Below, piece after piece: positions 13,986 to 22,033 of a stretch of 22,033 nucleotides of DNA. The translations under genes were made by a program, and so were the position numbers. The notes below the pieces were generated by a model, which was not told the DNA's origin, did not search any database, and saw nothing but the letters and a program-made list of their open reading frames with translations. How positions within the stretch are numbered: the first letter of the stretch is position 1; every line of letters begins with the position of its first letter. The stretch comes from a virus: positions 1 to 22,033 of the IMG/VR virus record IMGVR_UViG_3300037963_003509; one strand, written 5' to 3'.

Positions 13986-14981
13986 ATGGCTATCGACGAC
14001 GAACAGGCTTGGAATAAAATTTCACGGGATGCCATGAGAGATGGCTTTCGTGATGTAGCATCAAAAGCAAAGTATTTAGCGGGTCAAGCTGCTTACTCTA
14101 AACCTTTAGGAGCTATGACTCCTGCATGGAGTAGGGCAAAGACTCAAGCTCAGCAAGCTGTAAACAATATTAGGTTTGGGGTTACTGATGATTTAGCTCT
14201 GCAACGGCAGCAAATGTTTCAAGATATTTCTCTATCTGGACTTAGGCCAGGTACACAGAATAGATTAATGAGGCAGATGGAATCTGAGATTGATCCTATT
14301 ATCGACAGGCAATTGCAATTAGATACAATGCAGAAGAACGCTGAGTTAGATATGGCTTCTGATGCTGCTATGGAACAACTTGCTCCAGACATTACTTCGA
14401 TTATGACTGATCAGGCAATGCCTATTGAGCAAAAATTTCAGAACTTATCTGCCTTGCAAATGAGTGTTCCTGCACTGGCTGGTAATAAGAAGTACGATAG
14501 TTTGTTTAAATCTGCTTTTGATTCTCTTCGTAATCAACAATGGACAAGATCAGTAACTCAACAGAGTTTATTGGATGTTGATGAAAAAGCTCTTAAAAGG
14601 CTCGCAGAGCAAGGTAACGTAAATGGTTTAAAAAGCTACATAGAAAGGCGTGGCCTTCAACAAGGACAGTATGACTTAGAGCAATATAGAGCTCTAGCTG
14701 AATCTCAAGCACAAAAAGGTGCAGGTTTGTTAGGTGTTGGAACTGTTGCTAGTATACAGGATCTTCGCAAAAAACTTCAGACTGGTACTTTTGATAATGC
14801 AGAAGCATTTAATTTAGAACTTGATTCAGCTATATCAATTTTACAACAGCCTGCATTAGAAAGTCTTAGAGTTAAAGATCAAGGTCAAATTAAAGAAAAT
14901 AAGAAAAAGTTACTTAAGATTTTAAGAGATACTTTAGATAACGATGATAAAGCGAAACGAGGACTTTTTGGACAAATATAA
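13986..14981 (+). CDS. Helical glutamine-rich virion-arm protein, function unknown
   Basis: This 331-residue protein is mostly helical by composition and rich in Gln, Ala, Leu and Asp (for example TQAQQAVNNIRFG, RLMRQMESEIDPIIDRQLQL, DAMEQ-type segments). It has no signal peptide, no clear membrane segment and no enzyme motif that I can see. The start ATG at 13986 lies 7 bases after the previous stop and the giant gene begins 2 bases after its own stop, so the three genes form one transcription unit. Position just before a giant internal-type protein suggests an ejected core or scaffold protein, but this is context only. Confidence 0.7.
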   Translation: MAIDDEQAWNKISRDAMRDGFRDVASKAKYLAGQAAYSKPLGAMTPAWSRAKTQAQQAVNNIRFGVTDDLALQRQQMFQDISLSGLRPGTQNRLMRQMESEIDPIIDRQLQLDTMQKNAELDMASDAAMEQLAPDITSIMTDQAMPIEQKFQNLSALQMSVPALAGNKKYDSLFKSAFDSLRNQQWTRSVTQQSLLDVDEKALKRLAEQGNVNGLKSYIERRGLQQGQYDLEQYRALAESQAQKGAGLLGVGTVASIQDLRKKLQTGTFDNAEAFNLELDSAISILQQPALESLRVKDQGQIKENKKKLLKILRDTLDNDDKAKRGLFGQI

Positions 14982-14983
14982 TA

Positions 14984-17900
14984 ATGGCAAATAAAGAAGA
15001 ATTTTTTGAAGATCCCTTTAACACACTTTACACAACAGAGCCTCCAGAGACAGATTATGGTCAGTCCATATTAGATGCTTTTGATGGGCGTAAGGTGTAT
15101 GATGAGAAGGGTAATCCGTTAGAAGTCTCACCACGTCCTGAGATAGAGAAAGACTTAGAAGATCCTTTTTCTGTTTTTGAAGAAGAGGAAATTAGTTATG
15201 ACCCGTACAGAGCAGATAAGCCTCCTACCTACCAAGAACTTAAAGACGCTGGGGTTGAAGATTATGATATCTTAACTCTAAGTAATTTTGAGAAAGCGAC
15301 AAAAAAGAAATTAGCTGATGCTGCTAAGGTTATTCCTGCCTCACCGCCACAGTCAACAGATGCTTTATCTATTGAAGAAACAACAGAAAGATCATTCCCT
15401 AAACTAGAGTCTGGTCCTTTAAGATCTCCATCTGGAGTTAGTTTTAATGATTGGTTGTCTGAGAACACAGAAAGAAAAAGGTCTGATTCATCTAGCTACA
15501 GAGACTGGATTAATTATAGAAGAGAAACAGGGTTTAGAGAAGGGGTTGATCTTATAGATTTTGAGAAACGGGTTCAAGAAGATATTGGCCGATATTTAAA
15601 GTCTGGTGAGACTGAAGAAATTGATCCTTCTTTTGTAAATAAAAGAGAAGAAATATTAGGAGCTAGCTTTGTAGAAGATTATTTAGGTATCACAGAGTCT
15701 GAGTTCACAGAAGATTTAAATGATACACAGAGAAAAACTTTAATCGATAGTGCGAAAATTGAAGCTGTTGATAGAGGAGATTATGCTTTCGCCCGTGTAG
15801 AAGTTGAAGATGGAAATGGTAATGTTGGCTCTAGGATTCATCTTGGAAAGAATATTATAACAGATGTTGAAGAGCTAAAGAGAGAGGCTGACAAGGCTCT
15901 TAAGGCAGGGTTGATTGAACCTGTAGACTTAGCAAGCATCCAAAAGATTTTAAAGAAAACAAATGTAGGTGATCTCCAGTTTAATAGAGCTCAGCTAACT
16001 CAGTTGAACCTTGAGTTAGACAACATAATGGAGGACACCACTAGTATTGCTAACGCTTTTTTACAAAGAGTTTTGCATTACCAACTTGTGCCCTCTAATA
16101 CTAAGTATAAAGACACAGGACTTACAGGTGGTAAAGGTTACTTAAAACCCTTACAACCACCAACTATTCAAGACGCTTTGCAGTTCAATGCACTAGTACA
16201 AGATGATTTGTATAGACCTGTACAGAAGCAGTTGTTGGTAAACGATTACAGGAGACGTGGTCGTTATGAGGAGGCAAACGATATATTAAACTCAAAGGAT
16301 ATGGGTTGGGTGTCAAAGCATATCGGAAATGAGAGCACTCATAAGTATGGTTTAAAAAATTTACGTAGTGCTATATATGAACAAGCTGCATCTTTTGTAA
16401 ATTCAAATGGTGTTTTTAAATACTTTGAAGATGTAAATTCTTTGTATAAAAACATTAGGATTACTCCTAAAGGAACTATCTTAATACACCCTAAACTAAA
16501 TTATAATAGAGAGTATTTTAGTTATGCTATAAATACTATGAAAGATAGTGAGGGTAATAAAACCAAGCTGTCTTCAGAACAAATAGAGGAGCTTTATGCT
16601 GCTAGAGAAGCGTACATATTAAACAATTGGGAAGAGATTGATAGGCTACTTAGAGAAGTAGCAGATGATTCTGTAGCAACTAAATGGTCAGAGAGCGTTG
16701 CTGAGAATGATAAAAAAAGTCCAGAGGATGCGCTATCAAGAGTAGAGCTTTTTGATGAGTTTTATGGTGATACCGACGAGAATTTTAAATCTCTTTTTGG
16801 CGAGGGTGTTAGAGCTTCAATAAAGAAAGCCTTCACCGATATGTATCATGGGATTGCTGCGTCTATTTTTGGCAGTGAGTTTTCGGCTAATGTATTAGTT
16901 AAGGAAGCGGAGCAAGAGGCTGATCGTAGAAAGTATAACAGTATATGGGGAGATGAGTTTGGTACAATGTACGACATCTCAACATTGGTAGCTCCAGTAG
17001 CTGCTGATATTTTTGCAGGTGGAGCCATTAAGAAATCTGTTGCTGGTATTGGTGCGGTTAGTAAGCTTGCCGAAGCTGGCGTAAAGCCTGGCTTATTAAA
17101 TTATAGTAAGCTTTTTGTTGGTTATGGTGTAGGCGCAAGGAAAGGAATGTCTTATGAAGACCTTGCAGATAACTTTATTAAACAAGGTACGTTAAATACT
17201 GCTTCTGTTAAGGAATCAGTAACTCAATCGATCAAGTCTTATAATACTTTACTAGCTGATAGACTAAACATTGATGCTGCTATCTTCTTACCAGCAGCTA
17301 ATAGAAGTGCTGCTGGGATGTATTCTTCTGTGTACAGTTCTCTAAAAGCACAGAACCCAAATGCTACACATGAAGAGTTGCATGCTATGTCAATGCTACC
17401 TGCTTTAGGTGGTGGTGCGCTTACAGGATTCATAACATTTGGTTTTTCTAACTTTGGTTTCGGTGGCTTAGAAAAAGTATTTTTAGAGAATGTTCCTTTT
17501 AAGAGAGCAGTTGGAGTTTTAAAAAATATTAAAGCGAGAGGGCTGGGATCAAAAGGACTTCCAATTACAGATGATAGTGCTAAGCTGTTTTTTAAGAACA
17601 TAATGGATAGAGAGATCCGAAAAGTTCTTGCTAATAATTTAAGAGAAGGTGGGTTAGGTGTTGCTGGAGAAGGTTTCTCTGAGGCTTTTGAAGAAGCCAT
17701 AGATACTTTCGTAAACTCTTTTGTGGAGACTTGGGCTACGGGCGAGGAGATGACTTTTGGTGATAGGGTATTGCAAGCAGGACACGCTTTCAAGCTTGGA
17801 GGTATTTTTGGTGCTGGTGCAAGAACAGCTAGGTCTGGTACTAGAGCATTGATAGGAGCTACTCCTTTAGGGGAGATGATGGAGCCTGACTTTTCAGATC

Positions 17901-20900
17901 CAGAGTTATACGCTGAAAGAGCTATAACAGAAGTGTCTGAAGAACTTGAGCAAAAACTTAAGGATACTAATTCTCCTTTAACGGCTTCTTATATCAGTCA
18001 GATATTACAAACACCTGCTGGAGCTACTGATACCACTGAGCCAGAGAGTATTCCAAGACCTCGTATACTTTCAGTCGAGATAGAGGATAGACAAAAAGAT
18101 TTAGAAGAGTTAAGAGAAGCTATAAAATCCCAAGATCTAAGAGAAGGTCCAGGTAGTATTACAAACCTACCTAAGATTAGTGATAGTGGAAAGCTTGAGC
18201 TAGCTAAGGCTGATGTTGATTATAATGTTTCTAGTGATGGACTTATACTAGGAATTAAAGATGAGAGTGGTAATTGGGTTGGGTTTGCCCCAGACCAGCC
18301 GAAGCAAGTCCGTCAATTAGATACGGATGTAAATGATTTTACAAACCCAGTTGTAGCTCCAGCAGATTTAGGAACTGTTCAAGGAGTTTCTGTTGAGCTT
18401 GATCGATGGGCTACTTCTGATATGAACAAAGCTAGCTTGAAGGCTCGTGGTATATCTATTGATACATCTTCAAAGACAGAAGGCATAGCAGATGTGGACA
18501 TAACAAGCTCTCGTAAAGGGAAAGGCCAGCCTGTCATTAGAATAAATAAAAAGGGTTTGTCTGATAGATTGGCAGAAGTTTCTGAAGGAGAGCGTTATAA
18601 TCTTTTCAATAAAATTTTAGGTGAGGAGCTAACACACGCTGCTGAGATTGTTCAGTTCATTAAGGATTACGAAGATACAAATGGTAGTTCTCCTACTGAG
18701 CAAGAGCTTAAAACTTACGTCAATAGCAGGCACTTAGACATGTACAATGACATGGCTGTACAAGAGCGTAAGAATGTTGTTGCAGCTTATTTAAATATTA
18801 AGCAAGACGAAGTTGTTCTGCCACAAGATTCAACATCTACAAGACCAGCATCAATGTCTGAACAGGCTATAGCAGCTGAGTTCATACGGATGCTTGTGCA
18901 GTATGAGAAGTCTGAGCAAACAACAGAGTCTGCTCAGTGGCTAACCTCTAATGAAATTGCCACATTTATGCGTGGTGTTTTTAATAGGATTAAAAAAGGA
19001 TTTCTTTCTTCAAAGAAAGGATTCGCTGGTCCAGTAGCACAGGAGTTAAGAAAACATTTAGATAACATAACTAAAATATTAGCTGACTTTACTGAACAAG
19101 ACATAAAGACGGCCCCTAAAGAAGTCATCACTGAGGCTATTGATGAGTCTGCTCTTATCGAGGACATTGATCACGGTAATAAAGAATGGCAGTTCTTAGA
19201 GAAACCTGGCACACCACTTAAAGATGTTGCTTGGAATAATAGAGGGAAGAAGAGAGATGGCTCTGCCATGCTGCATAGAGATAAGAAGGTTAAGGTTGTT
19301 AAAAGGATTGATACAACCTCTAATAAAACAATAGGTGATCAAAGAAAAGATAAGTTTGAGCTCGTTGACCTTGAGTCAGGAGAAATTATCGGTGAGTATG
19401 GTAGTCAACTTGATGCATTTAACGCATACAGAAAGATCCAAGAAAAAGAATCTAGTATTGAGAGTGACTTTGAAAATGTTGAACCACCTCAAGATCCTAC
19501 TATAAACAACGATACTGATCAGAAGTATGTTGACCTTGTCGAAAGTCAATCAATTGACGAGAACATGGATGAGATTCAAGACATGGTTTTTGAAGCCGTC
19601 CTAACACCTCAGCAAATACAAGCAGTTAAAGGTCATGCGGAAGCTGTTGCTTCTGGCAAGCAAGATCAAGTTAACTCTGCTAGAGCACAAGTTGTTGGGT
19701 CTGGTTTAGGTACAGGAGTACTTGACGCTATTAATGGTGTAAGTAATCCTACAAAAGCTTTGAAGAATGTGGTTGAGTCTTTTGGATTAGATTCAACACC
19801 TATAGTTGAAGATAGTTCAGGCACACTGCAAACTCTTAGTGTTAGGTTCCCAACGTCTGATCAAATCATTCCGCTTGATCCTAAAGAGGCTGGTACAATT
19901 GATAGAAGTGAAGAGCTACGGGTTGTTGAACTAGCTAAAAAAGCAATTGCCATTGCCCAGCAGTGGGGTATTGACACCCGTTTAGTTACCAATCCTCCTG
20001 TAGATCGTGGTGCAATGTGGGTAGATAACAATGTTCTTTACATTAACCCTAACCAATTATCTTTAGAAACCTCTGAGCTTTCTGAGCAGGGTGCTTCTGA
20101 TTATGTGGAAGCATTGTCTTTTGTACAAGTTGCTATTGTTCAATCTTACGAGACACATTCTCAGCAGGAAATCAAAGAGCTTATAGACGAGACATCAGAT
20201 GCTGAGATAGCTGATCTTGTGTCTGAAGTTTATTCTGAGCAGGCTAGAGACGCTGCTATTAATAGGGCTAGTGGAAATGCTGAGGGTGGTGAACTTACCG
20301 CAGCACAAGAGTTGACTAACTTGATGAGATACAAGATGGCTAGAGATGCTGTCCGTATTGTTAATGGTCAGGCTGCTATTGATGTTGATGGTTATGTAAA
20401 CCAGAAACCAACCTTCAAAGGTTTATTTGTAGCATTCTTAAATAGAGTAGCTAAAAGATTTTCATATTATAAAAGGATAAAAGCAAACAATGCAGCCTAT
20501 GCTGACATGCTTAACAACCTTATAGGTAGACTAAGAGCTTATAAAGGATCTAGGAGACAGCCATCGCACATGCGTTTTGATCCTAGAAAACCATTTGCTA
20601 CTGTTGAAATGGCTCAGGATATATTAGCCGATCAACAAGCAACTTATAGCGAAGATGCTATTCCTACATCAGCTTCTAAGAACGCACGGGTATCACTAGC
20701 TAATGTAGCTAACAGTCAGTCTTATCATAGTGGGCTAGCTCAAAGTATTTTAGATAACCATAAAGGTAAAACTTTAGATGGCGACTTAGATCTACCTGCT
20801 GTGTCCACACCAGCTGAGATTTTAGTTGCTTACTTTGAAGCTGACTTAAAATCTTTTGATGGTGTATTTGATTCACTAGATAGTAGTAAGAGTGGGTTTG

Positions 20901-22033
20901 AGTTATATACTGCTATGCAGGATAGGTATAAGTACCTTAGTGAAGGTGATCCTGACAGACCTGCTCTTAGTTTACTAAAAGCTTACTTGGATTTTGTTGA
21001 TGTCTCACAGGTATCTCTTATGAAGAGTTCACCTAATAGTTTCTCTGGTTATATAACCAGAATGCTTAAAGATCCAGTGACTCAATTACAGTCCGCTAAC
21101 ACGCCAACTGGTTTCGTTAACAACTGGACTTCGTTTGTAATTGCTGCAACAAAGGCAATAAAGTCGAATCAGAAAGGAGACTTTAATCAGACTGAGTTTA
21201 GAGAAGTATTAGACTCTGCATATACAGAAGATGAGAATGTCATTAAAGATCCTAATCTTCTAGCTAACTCTGATGCAAGAAGACAAAGTTATAACATACA
21301 ACTTACGGCTTCGTTCGGTAATAATCATTTAGAAACTGTAAACTCTAGAGTAGGAACTGAAGAGTTTGCTGAGTCATTCGACAAGCTTCTTGAGGTATTT
21401 GAAATTGATCCTATAGACAAGAACAATTTGTATAGGATGTACAACAGATTGCCTGAGTCAATTAGAGGACAGATGGCTGAGTTTGGTGTGCAGCCTAATT
21501 CGGATCAACAGACTTTTATAAATGGTTTCTCACGGCTTAGCAAAGTTGAAGGGCTTCCTAGTAGAGTCTACGCTATAAGTGATTTAGTTCAGTCTATAGC
21601 AGGATTACAAAACAATTTAAGAGAGAAGCGTGTTCCAATTAAAGCATTGAACTTAGCTTTCTCAGAAGATGCTTCTGATATAAAGCAGTCAGCTGTCGGT
21701 GTGTTTAGGCTTATTGAGTATTTAAATGGTGAGCCTTTAGTAACTGATGGTGAAGTTTTAGACACAGACTTTAATCCTATTGAAGCTGCTGTTGTAAGGA
21801 AGCATAGGTTTGGTGTGCAGTTGCCTACAGATGTTTCTCCAGGTTCAAAGTACATTGGAGGATTGACCATTGCCAATGACGGAACGCTACCTGTCGCAGG
21901 TTTCAAGGCTCAAGTTGAAAAGAGATCAGGGATTACAAGGTCAGAGATTGATCTTGTTAAGTCTTTAGTAGACGCATACTCATTTATAGATACAGACACT
22001 CAAGAGAAAAGAGTTAACGTCAGTGATGTTATT
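14984..22033 (+). CDS. Giant virion/polyvalent-type protein with duplicated zincin-like modules (partial, 3' end beyond window)
   Basis: The frame opens at ATG 14984, 2 bases after the preceding stop, and I read no stop through to 22033: 2350 codons, continuing past the edge. Residues 1-250 are acidic and Pro/Ser-rich. About 655-965 are hydrophobic and Gly/Ala-rich (TLVAPVAADIFAGGA, PALGGGALTGFITFGF, GEGFSEAFEEAIDTF), possibly membrane-inserting. Residues 1130-1375 look like a zincin-type module: strand VIRIN (1184-1188), helix EELTH (1214-1218), then FMRGVFNRIKKGF (1328-1340). A small beta domain (FELVDLESGEIIGEY, 1458-) follows. Residues 1640-1850 repeat the module: VLYIN (1684-1688) and LFVAFLNRVAKRF (1814-1826), without the motif. 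Size and style recall internal ejection proteins or phage polyvalent proteins. Family unknown. Confidence 0.85.
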   Translation, partial: MANKEEFFEDPFNTLYTTEPPETDYGQSILDAFDGRKVYDEKGNPLEVSPRPEIEKDLEDPFSVFEEEEISYDPYRADKPPTYQELKDAGVEDYDILTLSNFEKATKKKLADAAKVIPASPPQSTDALSIEETTERSFPKLESGPLRSPSGVSFNDWLSENTERKRSDSSSYRDWINYRRETGFREGVDLIDFEKRVQEDIGRYLKSGETEEIDPSFVNKREEILGASFVEDYLGITESEFTEDLNDTQRKTLIDSAKIEAVDRGDYAFARVEVEDGNGNVGSRIHLGKNIITDVEELKREADKALKAGLIEPVDLASIQKILKKTNVGDLQFNRAQLTQLNLELDNIMEDTTSIANAFLQRVLHYQLVPSNTKYKDTGLTGGKGYLKPLQPPTIQDALQFNALVQDDLYRPVQKQLLVNDYRRRGRYEEANDILNSKDMGWVSKHIGNESTHKYGLKNLRSAIYEQAASFVNSNGVFKYFEDVNSLYKNIRITPKGTILIHPKLNYNREYFSYAINTMKDSEGNKTKLSSEQIEELYAAREAYILNNWEEIDRLLREVADDSVATKWSESVAENDKKSPEDALSRVELFDEFYGDTDENFKSLFGEGVRASIKKAFTDMYHGIAASIFGSEFSANVLVKEAEQEADRRKYNSIWGDEFGTMYDISTLVAPVAADIFAGGAIKKSVAGIGAVSKLAEAGVKPGLLNYSKLFVGYGVGARKGMSYEDLADNFIKQGTLNTASVKESVTQSIKSYNTLLADRLNIDAAIFLPAANRSAAGMYSSVYSSLKAQNPNATHEELHAMSMLPALGGGALTGFITFGFSNFGFGGLEKVFLENVPFKRAVGVLKNIKARGLGSKGLPITDDSAKLFFKNIMDREIRKVLANNLREGGLGVAGEGFSEAFEEAIDTFVNSFVETWATGEEMTFGDRVLQAGHAFKLGGIFGAGARTARSGTRALIGATPLGEMMEPDFSDPELYAERAITEVSEELEQKLKDTNSPLTASYISQILQTPAGATDTTEPESIPRPRILSVEIEDRQKDLEELREAIKSQDLREGPGSITNLPKISDSGKLELAKADVDYNVSSDGLILGIKDESGNWVGFAPDQPKQVRQLDTDVNDFTNPVVAPADLGTVQGVSVELDRWATSDMNKASLKARGISIDTSSKTEGIADVDITSSRKGKGQPVIRINKKGLSDRLAEVSEGERYNLFNKILGEELTHAAEIVQFIKDYEDTNGSSPTEQELKTYVNSRHLDMYNDMAVQERKNVVAAYLNIKQDEVVLPQDSTSTRPASMSEQAIAAEFIRMLVQYEKSEQTTESAQWLTSNEIATFMRGVFNRIKKGFLSSKKGFAGPVAQELRKHLDNITKILADFTEQDIKTAPKEVITEAIDESALIEDIDHGNKEWQFLEKPGTPLKDVAWNNRGKKRDGSAMLHRDKKVKVVKRIDTTSNKTIGDQRKDKFELVDLESGEIIGEYGSQLDAFNAYRKIQEKESSIESDFENVEPPQDPTINNDTDQKYVDLVESQSIDENMDEIQDMVFEAVLTPQQIQAVKGHAEAVASGKQDQVNSARAQVVGSGLGTGVLDAINGVSNPTKALKNVVESFGLDSTPIVEDSSGTLQTLSVRFPTSDQIIPLDPKEAGTIDRSEELRVVELAKKAIAIAQQWGIDTRLVTNPPVDRGAMWVDNNVLYINPNQLSLETSELSEQGASDYVEALSFVQVAIVQSYETHSQQEIKELIDETSDAEIADLVSEVYSEQARDAAINRASGNAEGGELTAAQELTNLMRYKMARDAVRIVNGQAAIDVDGYVNQKPTFKGLFVAFLNRVAKRFSYYKRIKANNAAYADMLNNLIGRLRAYKGSRRQPSHMRFDPRKPFATVEMAQDILADQQATYSEDAIPTSASKNARVSLANVANSQSYHSGLAQSILDNHKGKTLDGDLDLPAVSTPAEILVAYFEADLKSFDGVFDSLDSSKSGFELYTAMQDRYKYLSEGDPDRPALSLLKAYLDFVDVSQVSLMKSSPNSFSGYITRMLKDPVTQLQSANTPTGFVNNWTSFVIAATKAIKSNQKGDFNQTEFREVLDSAYTEDENVIKDPNLLANSDARRQSYNIQLTASFGNNHLETVNSRVGTEEFAESFDKLLEVFEIDPIDKNNLYRMYNRLPESIRGQMAEFGVQPNSDQQTFINGFSRLSKVEGLPSRVYAISDLVQSIAGLQNNLREKRVPIKALNLAFSEDASDIKQSAVGVFRLIEYLNGEPLVTDGEVLDTDFNPIEAAVVRKHRFGVQLPTDVSPGSKYIGGLTIANDGTLPVAGFKAQVEKRSGITRSEIDLVKSLVDAYSFIDTDTQEKRVNVSDVI

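Noticed and set aside
17239-17793. A 184-residue minus-strand open frame, and similar ones at 15262-15468, 16846-17028, 18934-19167 and 21589-21906
   Set aside because: All lie opposite the giant plus-strand gene, are low-complexity Ser/Ala/Pro-rich, and look like shadows of it.
18623-18640. E-E-x-x-H as a ferritin-like or ribonucleotide-reductase-like di-iron site
   Set aside because: I could not find the second E-x-x-H helix at a suitable distance, and the preceding I-x-IN strand fits a zincin-like layout better.
1-22033. tRNA genes, CRISPR arrays, insertion sequences, integrase or attachment sites
   Set aside because: Almost all of the window is coding, and the short gaps show no cloverleaf, regular repeat-spacer array, transposase or terminal inverted repeats.

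Overview
This window reads as part of the genome of an AT-rich tailed double-stranded DNA bacteriophage. It carries both terminase subunits, a family A DNA polymerase, a primase-helicase and lytic genes. I see no integrase, repressor, tRNA, rRNA, CRISPR array or insertion sequence. A probable overlapping inner/outer-membrane spanin pair beside a zinc amidase points to a Gram-negative host. A marine or freshwater origin is only a guess from gene style. Many genes lack a convincing Shine-Dalgarno sequence and start after an A/T-rich stretch.

Layout. (1) Positions 1-1736, plus strand: a late/lysis cluster with the tail of a probable holin, two small overlapping reading frames resembling Rz/Rz1, an N-acetylmuramoyl-L-alanine amidase, a small HExxE protein and a PD-(D/E)XK nuclease. 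(2) Positions 11016-1723, minus strand: a long compact operon. In order of transcription it holds a terminase-small-subunit-like HTH protein, two small unknown genes, a RuvC-like resolvase, an SF2/SNF2-type helicase, a Cas4/RecB-like Fe-S exonuclease, a probable ssDNA-binding-position protein, a coiled-coil protein, DNA polymerase A, a primase-helicase and a small unknown protein. Most junctions overlap by 1-8 bases, often as ATGA. The longest gap, before polA, holds a striking inverted repeat. A sigma70-like promoter sits just before the helicase. (3) Positions 11059-22033, plus strand: the packaging/virion arm, transcribed divergently from the operon. It has the large terminase, a very basic protein, a 331-residue protein, and a giant open frame from 14984 that is still open at the window edge after 2350 codons and fills the last third of the window.

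How it fits together. The minus-strand genes form a replication/recombination set of a kind known from other phages (SNF2-like helicase, PD-(D/E)XK exonuclease, SSB-position protein, PolA, primase-helicase). The plus strand packages and builds the particle and then, presumably through the genome ends or circle, runs into the lysis genes at the left edge. The two transcription units diverge around 11017-11058 and converge, with overlapping 3' ends, at 1723-1736.

The most notable item is the giant plus-strand protein. It has an acidic N-terminal region, a hydrophobic/glycine-rich middle that could be a membrane-inserting ejection segment, and what looks like the same zincin-like module twice. 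One copy carries an E-E-L-T-H motif where HExxH is expected, and the second copy has lost it. This resembles the giant 'polyvalent' or internal virion proteins of phages but I cannot assign it to a named family.
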